Source: Zasmidium citrigriseum
Lineage: Eukaryota; Ascomycota; Dothideomycetes; Mycosphaerellales; Mycosphaerellaceae
Reading direction: 5' to 3'
NCBI GenBank assembly: GCA_002786025.1
Contig: NHNW01000004.1
Span: 930,001 to 994,000, forward strand
DNA length: 64,000 nucleotides
Notes under the pieces: generated by a model
Told to the model about the DNA's origin: nothing
What the model saw: only the letters and a program-made list of their open reading frames with translations
Databases searched by the model: none
Program-made: the position numbers and the translations under genes
Shown: positions 36,750-45,276 of the stretch, one piece after another
Layout: each line of letters starts with the position of its first letter
Position numbering within the stretch: position 1 is the stretch's first letter

Positions 36750-37483
36750 GGTTGTCTTTGATAGAGTAATGATCCTGGCTCCACTCAATGGGGGAATTGA
36801 GACGTCGCTTCAAAAATCGAAAGAAGAATCTTGTAAAGATCGCGAAAGAGAACAGGGTGTGGCTCTCCGCAAGAAATTGTAAAATGCATCGGTCGGGGGT
36901 CGGACATGGAAGTACCTCTGACTCTGGTTCAATCCGATACTTGCGTTGCGTGAGCAAATTAGCCTCGTGATCAAATTTCCTTTCTTAGCCTTCCAGTCCT
37001 TGGCAAATGAACTGAATGAGTTAGCGTATGCATATCTTTGACCTGGATGCATGATTTGCCAATGAAGCTCGGCCAAGCATCGCATTCGCAAACCAGGATC
37101 GACTTGTGGGGCTTATGCAGCGGACACTTGCTGTCAATTGAAAGCGTAGTTGCTCGAACACAGACTGATGGTGACAAAAAGAAGGGTGTGAAGATTTATG
37201 CTGTATGTTCCCGGTCGACGAAGCTAGTATGAGAAGCCAACACTGACATGTGATTGCCAAGCCTAACCCCTGAACGTGATTCTCACAAGACCTGGCTAAC
37301 AACTCTAGGCAGGGACTGATTACTCGAGGACATTTGGAACAAAAGATCGTATTGGTGAGAGTTCCAGCACTATTTACAATTTCCCCGCCCCACCTCATTG
37401 ACAATCTTGCAGAACTTTTCCCAGCCTACTTCTCCGTCGCCTGGCTGCCAAGCCCACGATTCCTCAAATTCCATCGATGCTTC
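36750..37483. other. Intergenic region, no gene seen
   Basis: Upstream of the hypothetical gene and 3' of the PhiA-like gene. Open frames here have no ATG-led domain. Confidence 0.45.
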
Positions 37484-37976
37484 TTAGTTCTGGATGTTGA
37501 GGTGGATGCTGAAGCAGTCGTCGGCCTGGCCGTTTGGAGTGCTTTCCCAGTTGGCGAAGAGGTTGTATTCGCTTGGCGTGCCAACGTTGAAGGAAACGTT
37601 GGGGCAGGCGAAGACGGCGCCCCGGGTCCAGGTCAAAGTCGAGCCGTCGGTGGACCAGCCAGTGGTTGCAGAGCCTCTTGGAGCGGAGCCATAGCCAATC
37701 TGGCCAGTAGGACCAACGTAGACTGTGAAGAGATCAGCTTCTTCGTCTTCCCAACGCTCCTTCAAGATACATACCTTGCTGGCCAGAGTACTGAAGGGTG
37801 CTGTCACCGCCGGAGAAGTCTGCGGGAGAGCCGCTGTTGCTGACGCTGAAGCCGCCATTGCTGGCAACGATGGCTCTGCCAGAGAGCTGGCGGTACTCAG
37901 AGTCGGCAACCGTCAGGGTGTAGGCCGAGGCGAGCGAGCTCGCGGCGAGAGCAGAAAGCGCGAAGACGGTCTTCAT
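37484..37976 (-). CDS. Small secreted protein, PhiA-like cell-wall type
   Basis: Exons 37775-37976 and 37484-37722, with intron GTATGT..TTCACAG, give 146 aa with the join SGQQVYVGPTGQIGYG. A signal peptide is at residues 1-18 (MKTVFALSALAASSLASA). The mature part is rich in Gly, Ser and Thr and has only two cysteines (FACPN and DDCFS). The pattern of a Tyr-Val-Gly stretch, then GQIGYGSAPRGSATTGW, then TWTRGAVFACP and a final Cys, resembles the phialide/cell-wall protein PhiA of Aspergillus. That link is from memory, and identity looks modest. A wall or surface role is likely. TATATTAG at 38071-38078 may be its TATA element. Confidence 0.72.
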
Positions 37977-39176
37977 TTTGATTGATTGAGGAGTGATTTG
38001 TGTTGGCTGGTGAGTTGGTTGTTGGTCGAGTGTGCTTGAATGATTCTTTCGATGCCAGCGATGATGTGAGCTAATATATCTTCTGCTGTCGATGCCATTA
38101 AGGTGAACTGAATGATTGAGAAACGGACTGACACGATGCTGTTCGCATTGAATGCGAAGTCCTCAAATGGATCCACACTCATTCATCGAAATGGATGTAC
38201 ACACTCTGCAGATGCCGGTGCTGTATAACCCCATCCAGTGGACCCAGTCCTCACATACCGTTGCACAAAAGGCTTGGGCGGGAAGCAAGAAGCAGCTCCT
38301 ACCTCGCAGTGCTCGCCGATTCTCATCATTCCAGTACACTGCAAGGCTTCCGTATAAATGGGCCTTACATTGTCTCGACATGAGGGAAGGTCCGAACGAT
38401 CTAGTGATAGTCCATGTGTCTCGCTTCCCTCGTCGCCATCCATGTAAATACTTTATGCATGTGTTCATCGTGAATTCGGCAGTATCAGACGAGCATTGCA
38501 TATTATCGGACACAAGGATGTAGATTATACCAGTCTTTCCGATCAAGGGGAGAAATGCCTCTAGCGATCTCCAAATCTGTTGCCAAAGGTCAGTAGTCTA
38601 GCAAGCCTCTCAATGGCTTGAACTTTGACATTATTTTGGAGAGGACCTTCCGAGTTGAGCGTCACGATGAAGGCACATCAATGTATGTCTCGCCACATTA
38701 GGACTGTCGGTAGAGTCTCTCGATACAGGAAAGACTTGCTGGGAAATGGGCTTCACTGAACCAGTCATGGAGGGCAACATTAGGCAAGTGCACATTTCCA
38801 ACAATGTCGAAGCGCACAACAGCTATACAGTCCATGGATGGATCCATGTCTCGATTGCACAGACATGTTGGTAATCAGATACGAGAAAAAGCCCAAACCA
38901 GGCTACAACGCCGACAGCGAGGAACCTTGATGGTGAAGATATATTGTGCCCGGACTTAACATCTGCCAAGTCGCACCTAGATGGACGATTGTGCTGGCTG
39001 TCATTGCATTGATGATAGCTTCAACATTTACTTCTCGAATCACGTACAGCACCGATGTCTCGAAGCCCACTCTGCTTTGCTGACCCCTTGGTTCCACAGC
39101 CGTCATTCAATCACGGAGATGCCTCGGGTACTCACTCTCTCTGGTTGTAGATGATGACAGTGTCAAGTGACCACTC
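37977..39176. other. Intergenic region, no supported gene
   Basis: 1.2 kb with promoter sequence of the PhiA-like gene at the left. Several open frames of 60-127 codons occur on both strands, none with a signal peptide, domain or splice support. Confidence 0.4.
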
Positions 39177-39981
39177 TCATGAACCTTCCCACTTCAGCTC
39201 CAGCCGCGCCCTTGCTTTTTGATAGTCTTGTAATCGATTCCAGACATCATTCGCAGAGCTAGCTTCGACCATTATGTCTGCATTGCCTTCTCGCACAAAG
39301 CCCGTGCTAGTCGCCTTCTTGATCCATTGTAACAGGCCATCCCAGTAGCCGTCAACGTTCAGCACGACGATGGGCTTATCGTGAATGCCCAGTTGATTCC
39401 AGGTAGTTATCTGCTAAACGTCAGACCCGTACTACTTGATTCAAACAAGTTTGCTGATAATATACCTCCATCAGCTCCTCCAAAGTTCCATACCCACCAC
39501 TCAACGCGACAAAGCCGCTTCCAGGACCGCCCTTAAGCACCTCTCGAGCCATGAGCTCCTTCCGCGTGTGCATATCAGGCACAGTGGTAGTACGACCGAA
39601 GATATTCTCGTCAAGTTTCTTCTGGGCAAGTACCTCGGATCGATTCTTATCATCGTAATTTCGTTCGAATTCGATGAGCGCCCCAGGAATTACACCATAC
39701 ACCGAGTCTGGACCTGACAAACGTACGACCTCCTTCGCCAGCTCGCCCATGATACCTGTAGCACCACCACCATACACGAGCTTAACACCATTCTCGTGGA
39801 AAGATTGCGCTAGGGTACGTGCTGCTTCCATATGTTCAGGAGAATTGCCCGTCTGCGCTCCGCAGCTGTTGAACTCGTCAGCACATGATGGTCATGCCGA
39901 TTGCGAAGACACGAACAAGACGCATACAACAGGCCCATTAGCCTTCGTTCCGTTCACACCGTTCGGGATTAATGGAGTCAT
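39177..39981 (-). CDS. LOG-family cytokinin riboside 5'-monophosphate phosphoribohydrolase
   Basis: Three exons, 39917-39981, 39466-39865 and 39177-39410, give 232 aa. The first join restores VVCVFCGAQTGNSPEH and the second EELMEITTWNQLGIH, both standard for the family. Hallmarks: GGGATGIMG for the nucleotide phosphate, HTRKELM with the catalytic Arg, and SGGYGTLEE in place of the plant PGGYGTxEE (a Ser-Gly-Gly form is common in fungi). The C-terminal part has HDKPIVVLNVDGYWDGLL. LOG proteins hydrolyse cytokinin nucleotides to free bases, and related proteins act on other AMP-like nucleotides. No isopentenyltransferase gene lies next to it, so a hormone role is not shown. Earlier annotations often call this family lysine decarboxylase; that is a misnomer. 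Confidence 0.9.
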
Positions 39982-40457
39982 ATTTGCAGGAAGTATATCA
40001 AATGGTGTAGCTCTGAGACAGCCAGAAATCGAACATTTTATTCACGAAGGTCATGAGGTGCGATATGCACGTGTTACTTCTTGGTCGCTTCAGAGGCAGA
40101 CCGATCTATTCCGTAAAGAGGCGATGCAGAGAAATTACAGTTTCGATGTAGGACTAGTCGAAGGAAGGTTCGACTTTACATCACCATTCGGCAGGTGCTA
40201 ATTCCCGATTGAGAAAATAAGGACACCAGTACAGGGCGATCTTGGATTGCGCCATCCATGGAGAAGGTTGGACGAACCAAGAGCAAGACTTCTTAAGGGA
40301 GTCGTTTCGTCACACTGCAGAACTTTTACTTAACAGAATGCTCTGGTGGAAACGTTAGCGTTGGGTGGACATGATCAAGTATGGCCTTTCGCCCTACCTT
40401 TCATTGATGGCAGTCTGGTATCGCTGGAGTCAATGAACGACTCGGACTTCGCAAATA
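39982..40457. promoter_or_regulatory. Divergent intergenic region between LOG and MFS genes
   Basis: 476 bp between outward-facing genes. A plus-strand frame ending at 40201 runs in from the LOG gene and has no domain. Confidence 0.4.
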
Positions 40458-41879
40458 ATGACGGCCTCTCAGTCTCCTGCTCGGCACTTGTCAGTCGACA
40501 AGTTGGACGATTACAAGGATGCCGCTTCATCGACACGACAACCTTCATCCTCAAAAGACCCCGAAGCGGACGAGAGCGATGAAAAGGACCTCTCAGATTT
40601 AAAGAACGGGCCCTCAACAGATGAAGAAGGAAACACCTATCCAGAAGGCGGTGTCCAAGCCTGGCTAGTTGTCCTCGGCGGATTCTCCGCCATGATGGCG
40701 GGCTTCAGCCTCCTCAACACGGTGGGAACGTACCAGGCCTATATCGCGACTCATCAATTGTCTTCGTACTCTGAATCCTCGATCGGTTGGATCTTCAGTC
40801 TGTACACGTTCTTAGCCTTCGGAGCAGGCGTGCAAGCAGGTCCAATATTCGACAAGCATGGACCGTTCTGGCTGGTGACCTTCGGATCGGTTTGCACCTT
40901 TCTGTGTATCATGCTCTTGGGGATATGTACAGAGTACTGGCACTTCATGCTGGTCTTCGGGGTCCTGGGAGGACTGGGAACAGCATTCATTTTCACGCCT
41001 GCTGTGTCTGCCATCGGCCACTTCTTCAATCGGCGGCGAGCGAACGCTACTGGCATCGCTTCAGGCGGTGGTGCTCTGGGTGGCATCATTTTCCCCCTCA
41101 TGCTCCAGTCGCTCATCCCGAAGATTGGCTGGGCGTGGGCCACTCGAATCCAAGGCTTCATTTACATCCTTCTGCTATTACTCGGCATCCTGCTCATCCG
41201 ATCTCGACTGTCGCCGCGATCTGGTGGGAGTACACTGCCGGATGTCAGAGTCTTTAAAGATCCCGCATATGCGCTGGTTACTGCTGGAGCATTCTTTCTG
41301 GAGTTCGGTCTGTTTATCCCCATAACGTACATCACGTCATTTGCCTTGAACACCAATGGAGCAATCTCTTCAACCTTCGCTTATCAGCTATTGGCAATCT
41401 TCAACGCTGGATCTTTACTCGGAAGGTGGGCTCCAGGATGGATTGCTGATAAGCTCGGAAGATTCAATACCCAAATCGCTGCCGTTTCTCTCTGCGCTGC
41501 ATCATCCCTTGGCCTGTGGCTTCCAGCGGCGGTGATCGGATCTCAACCGGATGCCAACCATACTACAGTCCGTGGATTGACTGTCACGTACGCCATCGTG
41601 ATGGGATTTGCCTCTGGAAGTAACATATCTCTCACACCGGTTTGTGTGAGCATGCTATGTCCAATTAAGGAGTATGGTCGCTACGTAGCCACAACGTATA
41701 CCATCGTCTCGATTGGAACGCTGATCGGGCTTCCAATCGCTGGTGCTCTCATATCGGCTTGTGGAGGATCGTATTGGGGAGTCGCTTTGTTCACCGGGCT
41801 TTGCTATGTCTGCGGCTTGAGCTGCTTCATCGCCGTCCGCGTGATGAAAGTGGGATGGAGAGTGACCGAGCTGTACTGA
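40458..41879 (+). CDS. MFS transporter, monocarboxylate-permease-like (MCH type)
   Basis: A single exon of 473 aa. The hydrophilic acidic N-terminus (about 65 aa) leads into PEGGVQAWLVVLGGF, the typical entry to the first helix of fungal MCH/MCT-like carriers. Twelve hydrophobic segments follow. Further signatures are SLYTFLAFGAGVQAGPIFDKHGP (loop 2-3 region), GIASGGGALGGIIFP in helix 5, GRWAPGWIADKLGRFN between helices 8 and 9, and a late IGTLIGLPIAGAL. The family includes riboflavin and monocarboxylate-type carriers and many cluster-associated exporters. The substrate is not predictable. The gene is divergent from the LOG gene, which may be chance. Confidence 0.88.
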   Translation: MTASQSPARHLSVDKLDDYKDAASSTRQPSSSKDPEADESDEKDLSDLKNGPSTDEEGNTYPEGGVQAWLVVLGGFSAMMAGFSLLNTVGTYQAYIATHQLSSYSESSIGWIFSLYTFLAFGAGVQAGPIFDKHGPFWLVTFGSVCTFLCIMLLGICTEYWHFMLVFGVLGGLGTAFIFTPAVSAIGHFFNRRRANATGIASGGGALGGIIFPLMLQSLIPKIGWAWATRIQGFIYILLLLLGILLIRSRLSPRSGGSTLPDVRVFKDPAYALVTAGAFFLEFGLFIPITYITSFALNTNGAISSTFAYQLLAIFNAGSLLGRWAPGWIADKLGRFNTQIAAVSLCAASSLGLWLPAAVIGSQPDANHTTVRGLTVTYAIVMGFASGSNISLTPVCVSMLCPIKEYGRYVATTYTIVSIGTLIGLPIAGALISACGGSYWGVALFTGLCYVCGLSCFIAVRVMKVGWRVTELY

Positions 41880-42096
41880 TTAGAGCCAACGAAAAAATCT
41901 CACTCTTCCTTGTTCATCACACCACTCTGACAGCAGGTGTTATCGTGAAGATATCGTCGGAGGCTCAGCAGCTTTTTCGAGGGTCATCAGCAACGGACAT
42001 TCGACTGTTCGACTGCTCACTCGCTGCGAATGAGCTCTGATCCGGCAAAAGCAGTCTATGTTGTCGATGTGAGTGGCTCCAAATCGGCCGCTCCAT

Positions 42097-42431
42097 GGGA
42101 AATGCTAACAATCCATTGCTCTTTTGCTAATTGTCCATTGCCGAACCAACTTTGATTAAGACTTTGATTAATTGAATTTGTCTTCTTCACTCTGAATACG
42201 CCTGCCTCGCCGGCGAGGCGTTGATATCTGAACTGTTTTCCGTAGTCGAAGCAAACCTGGGAGGGACCCGAGGTAGGAGGGGCCCCGGAGGATCTCTCGG
42301 GAGGCCCTAGGTGTAGCGGAGGGCTAGGGGGAGGGAATTCCTTATTTGATGGGAATTTGACTAAGTATTGATTAGAATTGATGGAGGCAATGGACAATTA
42401 GCAAAGTAGCAATGGATTGTTAGCATTTCCC
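42097..42431. mobile_element. MITE, 335 bp, with 46-bp terminal inverted repeats
   Basis: The element begins GGGAAATGCTAACAATCC and ends with the inverse. The inverted repeats (42097-42142 and 42386-42431) match at 44 of 46 positions. Inside are an AT-rich flank with TTTGATTAA repeats, a perfect 16-bp GC palindrome at 42204-42219, and a GC-rich purine stretch at about 42245-42315. There is no open frame for a transposase, so it is non-autonomous. The 9-bp target duplication and long inverted repeats suggest a Mutator-like (MULE) family. The near-identical repeats suggest recent movement. It lies 234 bp upstream of the DUF202 gene's start codon and could affect its promoter. Confidence 0.82.
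42204..42219. repeat. Perfect palindrome inside the MITE
   Basis: GCCTCGCCGGCGAGGC, a 16-bp perfect palindrome able to form a short hairpin in single-stranded DNA or RNA. Confidence 0.6.
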
Positions 42432-42664
42432 CCGCTCCATTGGAGTGGATGTTAGGGCAGAGGAGCAAAAAATGCTGGGGCCGACAATCCCGTTTTAATC
42501 ACGGCTGGTGCGGAAGCGCTAGTGATTTACCTAAGCATGTGATTGGTCGAATCGGCTCATCAGGAGTCGCTTGGGTCGTGGAACCCGGCTCCCTCAACAT
42601 CACTTCATGTCGTCCAACTTCCAATCTTCACAATCTTTCCTTCGTAGCATCCTCAGATCATGGC

Positions 42665-43318
42665 ATGGAGTCTCCACCAGAAGCTCATGTCAATGAGCCT
42701 CCCGGCGAGACGGGGTCCGTGGAGATGGAACAGATGAATCAAGAACCCTCTCAAGCAAGGATGTTCAGCAAGAGACCATCTTGGTGGAAGCGACACATTG
42801 CTCCAGATGTCCCCTTTGAGACGTGCAGAGATCACTATGGTCAGTCGCTCGGCATCTTGGGCAGCATCCTCTCCAACCAGAACCCGCTGACCAATGCCTA
42901 ATGTCTCCAGCGTTGGAACGCACTTACTTGTCGTGGGTACGCACATCAGTCAAGTTCGCTCACTTCGGTGTGACAGTCGCCCAACTCTTCCGCCTGCCCA
43001 AGGATCTGCTCCCCTCAAGTCCCATGATCTCAGGATTCTATCGTCTTGGAAAGCCGATGGGTCTGGTGTCCATCGCACTGGCCATGTTGATCATAGCTAT
43101 CGGCGGGTTCAGATGCTGGCAACAGCAGCGATTGATCGTAGAGGGAAGGGTAAAAAGCTGTGGGTGGGAGATATGGGCGGTCGTGATCTTCACGTTAGTT
43201 GTAAGTTCCTCTCCGCATTCTGTTGATTGCTCTCAGGAGTCGTCTGACTCGCCCTCAGTATGTTGTCGTCATTCTTGTCTTTGTAGCAGGAGATGCCGCC
43301 AGTGGGAAGCCCATTTGA
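42665..43318 (+). CDS. DUF202-family small membrane protein
   Basis: Three exons, 42665-42839, 42911-43200 and 43259-43318, give 174 aa. The first join restores HYALERTYLSWVRTSVKFAHFGVTVAQLF, a clear DUF202 signature (N-E-R-T-x-L-x-W-x-R-T). Three membrane segments are visible: KFAHFGVTVAQLF, LVSIALAMLIIAIGGF and VVIFTLVVYVVVILVFVAG. The N-terminal 55 aa are hydrophilic. The family includes yeast vacuolar chaperone-complex-like and bacterial YidH-like proteins, but this short form has no assigned role. A MITE sits 234 bp upstream of the start. Confidence 0.82.
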
Positions 43319-43675
43319 AGCGCAATGGGTTCCCTGGTAGGAGGATTTGCATGAATGCAAGGCATTGTCGCAGTAAGCGGCGGCATATTCGGTCCTGCTC
43401 CATCCTCGCAGAGCTAGAACGCCCCTTGGTCAGTTCGAAGAACTCAGGAAGTCTGTGACGAGTCTCTCTCGATTCACCGTTGGCGCTACATGCATACAAG
43501 TCGGCCGATCTCGGTCTCGGATTCGATGATGCGGCGGCCACCAAGTTATCGAGAGGGAAGGCACGACCGCCCGCACACGAGCACGGCCCCACTCAATTTC
43601 GACTTCATCCAATTCTGAACTGAACTTGCTGTCTTCTCCATCCATCCATCCAACTCCATCTAAGTGCACACAAAG
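43319..43675. other. Intergenic region, no gene seen
   Basis: 357 bp between two plus-strand genes. A short ATCC-type pyrimidine run lies just before the next start codon. Confidence 0.45.
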
Positions 43676-44837
43676 ATGGCCGAGCAACAGCAGCTCCACA
43701 ACAATTTCGAGCGAATCCAACGAGTCCTAACCAACTGCGCAACCGAGTTGGATAACGAGTGGCGTAACAACAACTTGAGCGCCGATGAGCGCAGCGAGAG
43801 TCTTGATCGCATAACCATGGTGCTCAAAGGAGCAACACAGGAGATCAGTCACTTGAATAACGAGGTATCACGCGCTGTTTACAACATTTGGCTTTGAGTC
43901 GTGAGCGCGGGCTGACTTGTGAGATAGGTGTCACAGCGAGCAAACAAGGTGATTGAGGGTCAGGCCGAGATAAGGCACGGGGGGGACACGAACAGCGAGG
44001 CGACAAACAGAGGCAAGCGTCCAAATGATAACATGTTCACAGATAACAGCAAACGTGAGTGTACCTTTGCGTCTGGATGAGATTGTGCTTGCTGACTTTG
44101 CGGTTTTGATTCCAGGTTTGAGGCGCGACTCAGGAACGGGTTTTGCGTCGCTTCGACCCAACAACAATGGCCTCTTCTGGCAACCTGATCCCGTGGCCAA
44201 CCAACAGCCGCAGCAGAATGTGATGCGGCCTCCGAACAACAGCGCCACAGCGCACCCACCTGCCATAACCAATAACCCTGCCAACTTCCACCCACCAATG
44301 CCGCCACCAAATCAAACTGCGCAGGCCACCAACTCACGACAGAGTGCGTCAATAGACCTAACTTCACCCGAGCCTGAAAGCATATCACCCATGATTCAAG
44401 GTCCAGGGTACCGCAAATGGAAACCTCTCAAACAGAGCGAAGATGTAACCATCGAACAAGTGTGGGAGAAGTTGATCTTCGTCCACCCAACCACTGGCGC
44501 GGAGACGAGCGCGAACGAACTACCAGCCGCCACGAAAGAGGCGCTGGCACCTCACATGGGCAACTACATGTCCGAGAATGGGCGGAGACACCTCTCCGTG
44601 TACAAATCCAAAGACTGGGACAAGTGTCATAACGCACGAACGAAGAAGTCGACGCCGGACATAATCCAGAATGTCCACACGACGTGTGGATATTGCTCAC
44701 ATCATAACCTCTTGTGTTGCAAAGACACAACAGACGGCAAACACATCCTCCTGCCCCGCCCCCAACATGTGCGCGGCAATGTCACCTGGGACCATCCACG
44801 GTATTGGGTGCCCGAGGCCCTTCCGGATACCAAATAG
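43676..44837 (+). CDS. Unrecognised protein, 345 aa, with C-terminal cysteine/histidine stretch
   Basis: Three exons, 43676-43864, 43928-44054 and 44116-44837, all join in frame. The N-terminal 65 aa (MAEQQQLHNNFERIQRVL) look like an amphipathic helical or coiled segment. The middle is low-complexity, rich in Asn, Pro and Gln (NQQPQQN, PPNNSATAHPP). The C-terminal 150 aa look folded: IEQVWEKLIFVHPTTGAE, LAPHMGNYMSENGRRHLSVYKSKDWDKC, and TTCGYCSHHNLLCC with a possible zinc-binding cluster. I do not recognise the family. No signal peptide or membrane segment is present. The small tandem repeat at 44839-45040 starts right after the stop codon. Confidence 0.62.
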
Positions 44838-44838
44838 A

Positions 44839-45040
44839 GGTGAAGCTGCCGTGCATCCCGACCAGATCAATAAATCAGGTCGGTGAAGCTCATGCACTTC
44901 TTCTCGTTGCATCCCGTTCAGACCAGACCGGTCAGTCCGGTGAAGCATCGCCACTCCCCAGGTTGCATCCCGTTCAGATCCCAAAGAGATCAGTCCGGTG
45001 AAGCTTCTCTACTCCGTCTCAATCTGTTCAGGCTCCCATG
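44839..45040. repeat. Degenerate tandem repeat, about 4 units of 43-58 bp
   Basis: GGTGAAGC begins units at 44839, 44882, 44939 and 44997. The first three share GCATCCCG, which units 2 and 3 extend to GCATCCCGTTCAGA; units 2 and 3 also end in TCAGTCC. Period is 43, 57 and 58 bp. The last unit is decayed. It is non-coding and lies just after the stop codon of the preceding gene, so it would fall in that gene's 3' untranslated region. Confidence 0.6.
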
Positions 45041-45276
45041 TCCGGCTGCATGGAGACGTTGAGAAGGGGTTCAATCTTGACTATCATAAGGCAAGTGCCA
45101 GATGTGTGACAAGACTCATTTCAAGGCTGTATGTATCACAAACCAACCATTGGTGAACAATGACTGCCTCAATCACTTGTAGACGCTCAATATCGGAAAG
45201 AAGAGTGGTAAGTGATGGATCGTGCTCCCATATGGGCCCCACTTCTTGATGACCTTGACCTCATTCCCAACTTCAC

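Larger units (their letters stand above)
42088..42440. repeat. 9-bp target-site duplication CCGCTCCAT flanking the MITE
   Basis: CCGCTCCAT occurs at 42088-42096 and again at 42432-42440, directly abutting both ends of the inverted-repeat element. A perfect 9-bp duplication points to a transposition event and fits Mutator-like elements. Confidence 0.7.

Noticed and set aside
39674..40201. Plus-strand frame across the LOG gene and its promoter
   Set aside because: Antisense to LOG exons whose joins restore conserved motifs. The part beyond the gene shows no family.
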